From contig OZ025657.1 of NCBI GenBank assembly GCA_964019335.1, positions 767,852-831,851 of the forward strand: a stretch of DNA of 64,000 bases. Direction: 5' to 3'. This document shows positions 15,001-27,000 of the stretch, piece after piece (the stretch's first letter is position 1; the number at the start of each line of letters is the position of its first letter). Position numbers and translations under genes: made by a program. The notes below the pieces were generated by a model, which worked only from the letters and a program-made list of their open reading frames with translations, was not told where the DNA came from and did no database searches. This stretch comes from Diplonema japonicum (Eukaryota; Euglenozoa; Diplonemea; Diplonemida; Diplonemidae).

Positions 15001-18000
15001 CGGTAGACGCAAGCGGGCAGGTAACGGGAGACTCGTGTAACATGGAAGTGAAGGCGGACCAGGTTACATGCAAGGCAGGAGTACTGGAGACTAGGGTCGG
15101 AGAGCGCTTTGACCTGTGGTCGTGGATTAACCCCGTGTCAGGGCAGACGTTGCAGAGCGATATCAACATCACAGTGTTTGATGAGAGTGGCGACCTAGTT
15201 GCAGATCCGCAGGATGGGGTGAACGGCGTGATGCGCGGAAACTTCACGCGTTTCGTGATGCCGATCGATAAAATGGCGGTCCCGAACACGCGGGATGAGG
15301 CTGTGTGGTTCAACGGTCTCTACTACCAGAGCAACATCCCGCGGACAAAGGGGTCTGTGACGCGTAGGATCAAGATCCAGTCGACCTACGCGCAAGAGTG
15401 CACGGTGACGGTGAAGGTGTGGCCAGGAAGGTCAAAGACCTGCGCTCTGACACCTCCGCAGAGGTCATGCTTCTCAGCAGGCGAGCCTTTCAACGCAAAG
15501 ATAGAGGTGCGGGACGAGGTTGGGAACCCAGTGGCGAAAGACCGCGTGAGGTGCCTGGTGCGCCATGCTGGAGCGTCATGCCCTGCACCGTTGAAGCTTG
15601 TAGGAGCGGTTCCCCAGAGCGCGGGCGAACTGGCGTCGTTGAAGAGGCTGTTCAACGAAAATGAACGCTCCGAGATGCTGCGTCTTGGGGTGATGACAAG
15701 AAGGAGGAGCGGTGTGCTGGAGCTGTTTGCCGAAGACACGCTGCAATACATCGGCGACCTGAGCCCGTTTGGAGCCGGCGGGATTGCCTGGTCTGGTGGA
15801 GTGCCACCTGCAGATATGGCGGTGCTGGCACAGCAGGTGCAGAACGGAGAGATGTGTATCGCATTGAGCAAATCGGTGCAGTTTACGCCGAGCCCGTCAG
15901 CGGCAGTGACTTTCAAATACGAATGGAAGGTTGTGGATTGCGGCACTCTCACAGAGAGCGTCTGCTCGGACGTTGCGGCGGGTGCTGATTGCAATGGAGC
16001 GGCCTCCACAATGTCTGTGGCGAGAATGTCGCTTGTCGGCTCTGTGATCGGAGAAGGCGGGGAGGACGAGATCGATGGAGAGACGATGATCCCTGCTGAC
16101 TCCGGTCTCATGGAGTTTGTTGGGCTGTCGTACACTCGCGCAGCCAGGAGCAGACAGTTCTCCGTGACGGTGGCAGGGCCAACCGGGGAAGATTTGCCAG
16201 AGTGTTCAGACGTGCAGTTCATCTTAGACGTGTCACCGGCACTGCCACGCGAGCTCTCGTCAGAGATCTGGGCAGATGAGGAAGTTGCCCCAGGGGTAGT
16301 ATGCATGAGCTGCAGCCCGCACGATGAGTTCACCATCAGAGTACGAGCTCTCGATGAGTACGGGAACCATGCTGGTAGCTGGGAGTGTCCGGCACCACAC
16401 AATCTGGATGTGAGGCGGAAGGTCGGGAGGCTGAACCTGCAGGTTGTGGAAGGGACTGGCAGGTTGGTAACGAGGAACGGGAGGAGGCACCGTGGAGCGT
16501 GGCCCGGGTACAAGTTGCACCAGGGAACTGTCGAATTCCGTGGGTTGCGCTACACGAGGGCCGAGGTGGCGACCTTCCACGTAAATCCGAGGCAATGGGC
16601 CTCTAGTTTGGGAGATGCCCCGAGCGGACCAACGGAAAGCTTGCGCTTCCACGCATGCTATCCTTGGAGGGTAGAGTATACCCAGGTTCCAGACCTTGTG
16701 GTTGCTGGGAAGCCTTTCCGTGTAGACCTTGAGATCAAAGACAGGTACGGAAACGTGCTGACGTTTGACCCTTATGGGCTGGTGTCGAGCCGCAACCCGG
16801 TGTTCGACTTCACGTACTTACACACGATGCATAAGAACTCGCCAAGCCGCGAGGAGCTCGAGCTGGTGGATGCGTACCCCGGGGATCCAGGGCGCCACGC
16901 ATATTTGATCACACAGACGAGAATTCTGTGGGTGGTGCGTAAGGTCTTCATGGACGGCTTCGGCGACTCAGTATTGGTACTGGTACGCGTCGACCCGCGA
17001 ATGTATGCGGTCTTCAACCTGAAGCGCTCCACGATTAGGGAGAGTGGGCTGATGTGCCGCCGTTCGCGATTCAGGAACCTGCGTGACAGGGTGACCCTGA
17101 ACCTTTACCACAACGAACCGACTCAGTTGCTGCCGCCCGAGCACGACCTGCAGGTGCAATTCGACCAGCCATTTGACTTTGGGGTGCGCACTATCCAACT
17201 TGACCGATTCGACAATTTCGCCTGGGATAAGGGGTCGAGATACGGGGTCATAGGCTGCAAGATCGAAAGAAACTACATGCGTTTCGGAGACCTGACGGAC
17301 ACATTGTACGACGCACCGACCGACGACAACGCCGCGCAAGTGGAGCTACGTGTGGCAGGGACCTTGGCTACTTTCGATCCAACTTCTTTCATTGACGATT
17401 TTGCTGCTGTTGCTGGGATCGACCCTTCGGTTGTCACCATAGTCAGTGTGCAAGAAGTGACTGGTGACCCGAACGCCGTAGCATCGACGTCGTCGGGAAG
17501 GAAGCTTCAAGCAAGCCTGACGTTCCTGATCATCATTGTTGAGTGTCGTGTTCCTGGAGCGTCCAAGGTCATTTCGAACTATGTTGCCTTCACGATTGCT
17601 GTACTGGCGAAATGCGATGTGGTTACTGGGTCAGCAGAGGACTGCTGTACTCTCGGAAGAAACGGGAGGCGAGTGTGCATGGGTGGAGTGGCATGCGTAC
17701 GCAACTGTATCGTTGCAGCGCCGAAGGTGAAGCAAATTCCAGGGGTCCCAATCAACTTCCCTCCCGAGGCAACACCTGTGACTCCCCCTGTGGAACCTAA
17801 AGTTCCTTTGGACCCGCCAAGTGTGGTCCCTGAAGGGAAAGCGAACCCTCCAGTTGGTAGTCCTCCCGTCGGCGGCCCTCCAGTTGGTGGTCCCCCAGTT
17901 GGTGAACCCCCAGTTGGTGGTCCCCCAGTTGGTAGTCCCCCAGTTGGTGGTCCACCAGTTGGTGGTCCGCCAGTTGGTAGTCCCCCGGTCGGCAGTCCCC

Positions 18001-21000
18001 CAGTTGGTAGTCCCCCGGTTAGTCCACCAGTTAACCCCCCTGTGACTGCCCCCCAGAGTCCCCCTGTGAGTCCTCCAATAAGTCCTCCTGCAGATGCACC
18101 TTTCAGCCCCCCCGTGGAGTCGCCTCTCGATGCCGTAGTGGGTAATCCGGTGGACAACAGTTCGGTGCCAGAAGGTCCCGAAAGTGTACCTGTGATGACA
18201 CCAGAGGCGACGCCTGTTACAGCACCGGTGGAAAATAACGATACAACACCTTACACCCCTCCTGTGGAACCACCAACACCGCAGGAGTCTCCTGCAGACC
18301 AAGCCATCGGTGCACCTGATGAAAATGCAACGTCACCCGACGCGTCACCGCTGATGGACAACGCAACGTCACCTGATGATAATACCACTGCATCCAGCTC
18401 GGCAGCGAGGAAGCTGATGCAGTTCCAGTCACCGGCAGACATCTACTTCGCAGAGCATGAGCTTGAGCGGGGGCTGACGAACGCACTGCTGTCACCTGAC
18501 CCGGTATCCGGGGAGTACCCTGAGAAGCAGTACTTTGTGCCGCAGCTGCTCATGGGTACAAGAACTGATTTGTCAACTGCAACAGGTGCTTCACCCTATT
18601 ATGGTGGTCACGTGTGGTTCCGTGAATCCTTCACGAGAATGATGCGCGGGACATTCACATTGATGTTGACGTGCGAACGTTTGACGCCGTCGAAAGTGCG
18701 TGTGGACGACCCCGCAGCGCCAGACACGTACCGTGTGGAGACGGGGCTAATCGAAGTGGCACAGAACAAGATGGACGTGGTGAAGGCACCAGTGGAAAAT
18801 CTGTGTCGCAGGGCTGGGGATGAGTTTTCTCATACTGTCAGGCTGTTGCTCCCTTCTGGAGAGACTCCTACATCGGCACCGTTCAACGTGCATCTCATGA
18901 TTTTCTTGAGCAGCCAGTCTACGAAGATTGGGCCGTTTATGTGCGACGGGATCGTGGCGCCTGTACGTGGCGAGTTTGAGGGGACGTGCAGCATGAACAC
19001 GGCTGCAGTTCCGAACCAGCCGAGAATTGATGGTATCGCAGCAAACTACACCCCTTCAGGAGGTGGGACCGGGATGGAGCGTGCGGAAAGGTGGACCATT
19101 CCGGAAACAATCACGGAAGTAGTGATCCAGCAAGACTCAGACCCTGCCTCGGAAGGGTACACTGCCGCGACAAGCACAGTGTCGGTTACATTCATCCCTG
19201 CATGTGCCTCAGAGCTCGTAGTGTTCGACCCGCCGCCCGAAGAGATTGTGGTGCACCAGCCGTTCACGGTAGGTGTAGATCTGTACGACAAGTACGGAAA
19301 TCTGGGTGGTGACTTCACGGTGAGGATCCTTGCGTACGACGCAAGCCCCGTCGACCCCACAACCGGTCAGCTGAACACGGCAGCGAAATCCGTTCTGTTG
19401 CGTTCATCGCTCTTGGATGGCGGAAACACGTACAATGAAGCACCAACGTCTCAAGGAGTGCTGCAGTTCACAGACTTGTTTGTGGATGCAAGCTTCCTTC
19501 AGGAGTTACTCAGCAAGAGCCCCACGTCGCAAGGATACGTATGGCTTGTGGCACACGTTGTGCGCAACTCCGGCCGCGGCTGTGATGGTGCTTGCGACCC
19601 CTTCGACGGTGCTGGGGTGGCTTGCACTGCAGGAAGTGCTGTACTGTCGCAGGAGTTTGGATGCTTGTACAACGTAATGGAGCCGGTTCTAGTGACACCT
19701 GATGTGCCAGCGAACTGCGAGTTCTTAGAATTCCCAACTTTTATCGACGGAGGAATGGTGGCGGGCCCGCTGTTCGGCGAGAAGTTACGTGCACGAATCG
19801 TTGACAAGTATGGGCTGCCGATTCACGAGTCGAGCCCGCCTTTGACAGCGAACTTGGTACTCTTGCAGGGGAACTCGTTCCTAAGGAAGGGCTACAACTT
19901 TGAAGACTATGATGAGTCGAGGCAGATCACCTCATTCGAGACAGATGATGAACTCGTGCTAGAAGGCCCTTCGTCCGTGAACATACAGGGACCTGGGATG
20001 TCAGTGTTGATCTGGGCCAGGCTCACAGCGCAAGGTCGGGTAGATCAGCCGCTCTTGGTACTGGAGGGGGACGTCTCCCTGTCAGTATCGTTAGAATGGC
20101 TGACAGTGAGTGCGACAGGTTCACAGAAGTTGCAGCAGACACTGGTGGTGAGGGCAGCAGGGGTTGATGTGGTGAATGTGCCTCTGGATGCTGACAGCAT
20201 CCCAGACGATTGGGGCTTGTGGTCCACTTCGCTGACAAGGACAGGTAACTTCGGACTGGAAATTGAGATCCTTTTGAACGACTTCCCTATCTTAAAGACT
20301 ACAGTACAGTGCGGGTTTACAGACTGCTCTGGCGTTGCGGATCCGAAGCCACTGGCTTCTCTGACGAGGGTGAGGGTTGGAGCGGGCATTCGAGTCTTCG
20401 CGCTCCTGGTGACAGATCTACCAGCATTCAACCTAGTCTTTTTCGCACTCGGTGAGCACCTGCCCTTCGGAAGTGAAGGCAAGATCATGACTACTCCTAC
20501 CGGGTGGTATTCAGGGATGCCGATGGAGCTGAGTTTCGACAACCCGATCAATGCTGCAAACCGATTCACTAAGAAGTACGGCGTGGCGGAAGAATGTGAC
20601 CCCTCGTCTGAAGATGTTGTTGGCAGCACACTTGAGACAGAGCCTGTTAACTGCATCCGACAGGGGCTTGCATACGAGCTGGTATGGGAGAACGTGTGGT
20701 ATGGATTAGCGGAGACGATCGTGATTGGGATGGAAGTGCCCGGGCTTCCGACATGCATGACCCCGCCTATCATAGTGCGAGCTGGGCCACCGTACCAGCT
20801 CGCATGTAAGGATGTCGCCGAAGAAGCCACGTCTGGTGGCCCGTGGCCAAGCAGCGTGACAGTGCAGGACAGGATGGGGAACCAAGCCATGTGCTTCGGA
20901 GAGTTCACGGAATCGGATGGAACCGTGCGCGTGGTGGATTGCACACAAGGGGATGTGAAAGTGAAGGTGGCCGGATGGAACGAGTCGAAAGTACCACTGC

Positions 21001-24000
21001 TGCAACCACGATCGAAGACAACGGAAACCTTTGGGACAGACTCGGTGGCGTCGTTCGTAGTGAGGTACAACCAACCGCCACTGAACGCATTCCCATTGGG
21101 TGGTGCAAACGAGCTGACCGGAGCAGATGATGTCCCGCTGAACGGTGACGCGGGTTTCGGTGAAGACTTCTCGAGTGCAAGTGCAGACGTTGAGGGATGG
21201 GACAAAACACCAGAGACGCCCTTGGCGCCTGCGAGCTACCGAGGAGATTGGATAGCCGTGGCTGGCGGCGGGGCGACTGGTGGGCGCTATTTCACCGTGT
21301 CTGCAGCGACGGCAGATGAACCGAACCCGTTGTTCATGCGCTACCTCACAGATGGGAGAACAGACGCCAGCACGCAGTGTGCCCAAGGAGTACCCGAGTG
21401 CACACCGAAACAGGATCCAGAAACGGACGGCTGTTGTCAACTGAACGTTCCAGGGAGAGTCGTTGGCTCTGCACCGTACTCGTTGCAGTTCCGAGTGAGA
21501 GCAGAGGTAGCGGCCGACGGGGGCACTACGTCCGACAGCGCACGCGTGGAAGTAACGTACTGGAAGGGAGGATTGAGCCCCAGAGCGCTCCACACGGTCC
21601 GGCAGGTGTTGCAGGGGCCGAAATTGAGCGCGACATGGAAACAGTTCTCTGTCCCGCACACCTCGCCTGCGGGTGCTGTGTATGCATCTGTGCGGCTGTT
21701 GTGCTGGAAGAGAGACCCAAAGACAAACAAGGCAGGCAGTTTCGATGGAAAGTGTCGCATCGACTTCGACGAGGTAAACCTTGTGCGCTTGGAAGGAGAG
21801 GCTGTTTTCTTGAAGTACTCTAGCGACTTACCGAGGGACGCAGCGGGGACAGAGCAGGTGAACTCTGTGGTGTGTGGTGCAACGATGGTGGTACCGGCAG
21901 TGATACCTGTGCCTCCCCCTGGTACTCCGTGTGATCCGTCGACATGCAACAACCACGGGAGGTGCGACTCATCGTGGGTGTGTCCGCCAGACCTGACAGA
22001 CAAGTTCCCGCCATACTGCTGCTCGCGAGCGCTATCGTTCTGTTGTGGCGGTCTGATGCGCGACACAGCCGACACAGAGTTTAGAACAAAGTGTGGGAAC
22101 TTCTTCTGTAGCGGGATGGACGGCGAGGTTGAGGTTCCAAGAGCCTGCACAGACTGCCACGATGACGAGGAACGTGGCCACTGGACTGGACCGAACTGTG
22201 AGAAATGCAAAGAGGACTTCTACGGCACTCAGTGCACTGAAAGGATCTGCCCGACAAACCCGAAGAATGGGAGGGAGTGTTCAGGACACGGTCTGTGCAG
22301 AAGCGATGGGCAATGTGTGTGCTTCGGTGAGTCTGCGACAGTACCTGGGGCAGTACCCGCTCTTAGTGTGAGGGACGACTACCTTGAGCTGTCCAAGATC
22401 AGCGAAGGTCCAACAATCATTGAGCGTAACTTCGACTCGTGCGGTGCTGTGTTGGAGTACTACAGAGACCCGGTGAGGAGCTGGGGGCTTCCTGGCGACG
22501 GTGTCTTTAACTTGCTGAAGCAAGGGAGCATGTCAGCAGAGCCTTACTTCTGCCGCTTTGTGCAGGACAAAAAGTTTAATTACCACGGGGTGGCGCTGGT
22601 GGGGGGTGTCTGGAAGGGCAAAGGTAAGCTTGCTGGAAACGTTGCAGGTGCCTTAGGGTCGACGACAAGCCCTTACTCACCGCTGACTTTCTTGGGTCAA
22701 GCGTCTGGTGCTGGCTCGCGAATGTTCGAGTTCCCGGGAGTAGCCCAGGAGGGTGACGAGGTGGGCAGGAAATGGCTGCACTTCACGTTACAGGACGGAA
22801 GTGAGGCCGGTGGGGCGTTCGCTAGATTCCCACCTGGCGACTGGAACACAGTGGTGATCTCAACGAACCCGACTTTCCTCCCAGCATCCGAATGGGTCAT
22901 GCTGGACAAGAGCGAATTGACTTCAGCACTGGCTCAAGTGCTTAGTTTTGGAAACTCGATGTTGGAGGCCCGTATGATATTGAAGACTAAGGCAGGTAAT
23001 GGGCACCGCACTAATTTGAAGAGTATATGTGTGTATGCACACAGAACCTGTGCAACGTGCTCTGCAGATTTCGTTGGATTGTTCTCCAAATGTGGGCAAG
23101 GTGACTTCAGATTCTGGAAGTTGTGGTTCGGTGAGGGCGTGACACGTGTAGGACAGAAGCTCGTCGGGTCGTCCGTCCGCGTTTTCATGGGGGATAACCA
23201 ACTGGGTACGGAATTCCCGACGGACCAACAGGACTGGTCGCGCGCGGCTGCTGGAGTGCTTCCGTTGCAGGTGGGGGCTCGAGCCGGAGCAAGCATATTG
23301 ACGACAACGTCTGGGAGCTTGTCTGCACCGCGTGTCTTGGACTGGAAGGCGTGGAGCGGGAGATCCATCCTCCTTGCCGATGAGACGAGCACAGGGCCGG
23401 CCTTAGGACAAGTGGTGTTCAACACAGAAGCGACCTTCCAGGCTCTCCCGTCACCGCTTGTTGAGATCCAGGGGGTGAGAGTGCGGTTCTTTGTGGAGAA
23501 CCGTGGTGGAGTCGGCAATGATGTCCCGTTTGAGGTATCATTAAAGACAGCAGCAGGGCGTGTTATACGAGCAACGAATAATCAGAAGGGTACTGTTCTA
23601 GGTCAAGATCCGGCTACAGCATCTGTGATGACGCACGAGGTGCGGTGGGATGTAGGGTCCTCGGGGGTAACAGTAGCGGATCTGGCGGGGCTCACTGCAA
23701 AAGTTCTCTTCAGGCAGACAGCGTTCCGTGGGGGATTGGACTTCAACGGGGCAATCTTGGAAACGGAATACCAGCGCATCCCGCCGCTCGAAGTCTTCGG
23801 GTTCTCTGCTTACATGAAGATTCGGCGAGCAGATGAAACGTCGCAAATGAATGTCTTCCGAGCAAGGCACTCGACGGGCGGAGAGGTTCGCGTAGACCTG
23901 AACACCGGGGCAGACGGTGGCCCGCTCGCGTCATCCGTGCGCGTGAGGCTGGTTGACTCTACCGGGAACCAGCTGGTTGGAGTTGCATCCGGTCTCCAGA

Positions 24001-27000
24001 ACCTGTTCTCGAACAGATGGGTACGCCTCTCCGTGAACGCATCGCTTACAGATGCAACAGTGCAAGTCTTCCTTGGGAAGTCGAAACTGGAGAATGGAAA
24101 GCCAGGTCTGTCAGAACTGCCTGTGACAATGTCGCAGCAGCAGAGCCTCTTGTTGAGATCCTTCGCATGGATGGACAAGCCAATTACGTTCGGTTCCGAA
24201 AAGGAGAGGTTCACAGGGTTCTTCCGTGATCTCGTGTTGACAGTTGGGCGCGAGGAAGAGAAGCAAGTGGAGGTGAAACTCCCTCTCAACGAGGCGAACA
24301 CCTGGTCTACTCCTGAGAACTCTGTGACAAGGCAGGCAGGGGAATGGACTCTTGTATCAGTCCCACCAGAAGGAACGAGTTACGACGGAGTATCCGTGAA
24401 GGTTGTTCCTACGAACCTCGGGTTCTGGGCGGGCGACCTGTGTGAATCATGTTCACCGGGGTACCACGGTGGCTCGTGTATGGATCCTGACTGCCAGAGC
24501 AACGACGACTGCGGGATGGGATACTGCGAGCTTACAAACTCGTCGCTCTTCTACGGTCAGTGCCGCTGCCACACGAACTACGATGGTGAGTACTGCGACA
24601 GGTGCGAACCACCCCCTGTGAAGCCCGCAAGATTCGAAAACGGAACGCTCGCATGCGTCACAACAAACGGGACATGCCCCACGGTGGATCTTGTAGGGAT
24701 GACAAATGTAGGGACGCTGGACGGTGCGTGGTGCGCCCCAGGTGGAAAGTTCGAGACGGGGACATACTTCGACCCTGAGGCAGCACCGCAGGAAGTGGAT
24801 TGCACTGTGAACGGGGTGAGGATGTGCGTTCCTCCGTCAACCGTGAAGTACGACGAGTGTGGTTGCCCGACTAGCATGGCGACTGTGTGCCGAACAGGCA
24901 CTGAAGCGGAGACTTGCTGCGATCCCACACAGAAGGCGTTTGACCCTGCGGTGTCGTATGACTGCAAGGGGTACTCGAACCTGTACGTGACCTGCCCGAA
25001 GAGGAACTGCTCGGCAATGAGCGGTGCCGGACAGGAAGGGGCACCGAGGCCTACCTGCCTGCCAGCAACAGAGGGAGCACGTCAGTACCCGAAATTCTGT
25101 TTGGATCGTGCGAGTGATGGGTGTGATGGGTCTAGGATGCGCGGACACGACGAGCTGAGTGGTGCGCTATTGTTTTCCCCGGAAGCGAAGCTGATGCGCT
25201 TCTACGCAGACTGTTCCGGGGTGTGCGTAGCGACGCTAGGCGGGACGGAGATCCCGTCATCCGGTGGGAAATGCGGGCCGTGTCCCACTGTTACTCCACG
25301 AACCGGTGAGCAGGTGATGATTGACTGTAACATGACAGTACTGTCCATCCACACCCCCACGCAGCTAGTGAAGGAAGACTTCTGTGGTTGCATGTCCCCT
25401 GTTGTGCCAGTGTGCGATCCTAGGACAACTGTTGCCTGGAACACGACGAGGGACGGAACGGTGCAGTGCTTAGAACCGAATGGTCCCGATGGAGACAACT
25501 GTCCTGACTGGGTGAAGTTGTACAGACAATCGGGATACGTGGTCGATGTCGAGGCACAGGAGATCGAGATCAACTGCGGGAATTGGCCCGCGCCAGAGTT
25601 TATGGAACTCCCGTGCTCTGAAGAGGGCTATGACCCATGCCAGTGCCAACTCCCTAAATTCAAGTGTGCACCAGATACCGAGGGGTCGTGTCAAGGACTG
25701 GTGTGCCCATCGTGGGGAACGCTTCAAGAGATTGACTGCAAGGGAGGCCTCCCGCCTGTAGTGAACAAGGTTGCACCACACGTGTGCGGGTGCGAATGGC
25801 CGCCTGACGCAGTCTGCAAACCGGGCACATCGGCGAAAGAGAAGAGTCTGTGCCCAGAAGACAGTGAAATTGGTGGTGTGGATGTTGTGGACTGCATGGG
25901 CAAGCCATTAGTGGATTCTGCACAGTGGAAACCGGGGATGAGCAGGTGGTCTCTTACAAGAGGATGCAAAACTTGTGACACAGATGCGAGGCCCTCAAAG
26001 CAGTGCATGGAGGGGACGCAGTGCCCGCTTGTGAGGTCCTGTCCGCCTGGGACAGACAAGGCCCCTGGCAGCGAGATCACTTGTGCACCTGTGCAGTGGG
26101 AGGACATCGAGTGTGGGGACCAAGGGCTACCTCCGATGCAGAAACCAGACCGCGAGGAGTGCTGGTGCGAGCCGACTCCGCAGTATCGCTGCATCGGATT
26201 AACCGGCTGCTACGGAAACGCTACGAGATGTCACCCCTATGTTTGCGGGCGGGCGCGTCTTGTTTCTCCCGTCCCTACGGATGAGTGCAGAACATCGTGC
26301 TTCTCCGACAGCCACTGCTCTGAAGGGTATGTGTGTTTGGACAAGGTCTGCAAGCCGGAAGGGACATCAGCACCTCCTCTTGGAGGGTGCAAGGCTGACC
26401 CAACAATCTGCGAACCATACGCGTGCGACTTGGTAACCTCAACGTGCGTCACAGAGTGCTGGACGGACAAACATTGTCTTGGAGGAGACCAGAGCAAGAA
26501 GCAGAGCGCCTACCGCTGCTCGTTCCCGACTCTGAGCGGGCTTCCACAGATCCCGAAGTACCAGCTCCTCGGTGGCGGTGAGGCTGTAGGTAGAGAAATG
26601 CCTGGGAACCTATGTGGTTCGACAGGAACCGGGAGCGGAGGTGGTCAAGCAGAGCCCGGGAGGTGCGTGTGGGTAGAGTACGATCCCTCGCAGTGCTACG
26701 ACCAGCAATCCTGTTTCCCCTATGCATGCGGGAAAAACAACACACAAGTACTGTTTTCACATGCAGTATGCAGGATTTCTTGCGGGAATGACGCACACTG
26801 CCATCACAAAGCGCACTGTGACAAGACGGGGCAATGTGTGGCCGGTGCTCCTAGCGCCCCTGTCAGTTGCAGTACAAAGGACTACGACTACTGCAACCCA
26901 TACGTGTGCGGGAAGCACATTGCGTTGGCGCCCCTGCCAACGGCGACCTGCCGTAAGGACTGCGAGTCAGATGGTCACTGTCAGCACTTCCACACGTGCC

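Noticed and set aside
17579-18302. Long minus-strand frames rich in Gly/Thr/Trp opposite the PPVG repeat
   Set aside because: They only mirror the tandem repeat of the plus-strand gene and have no start context, domain or intron signals.
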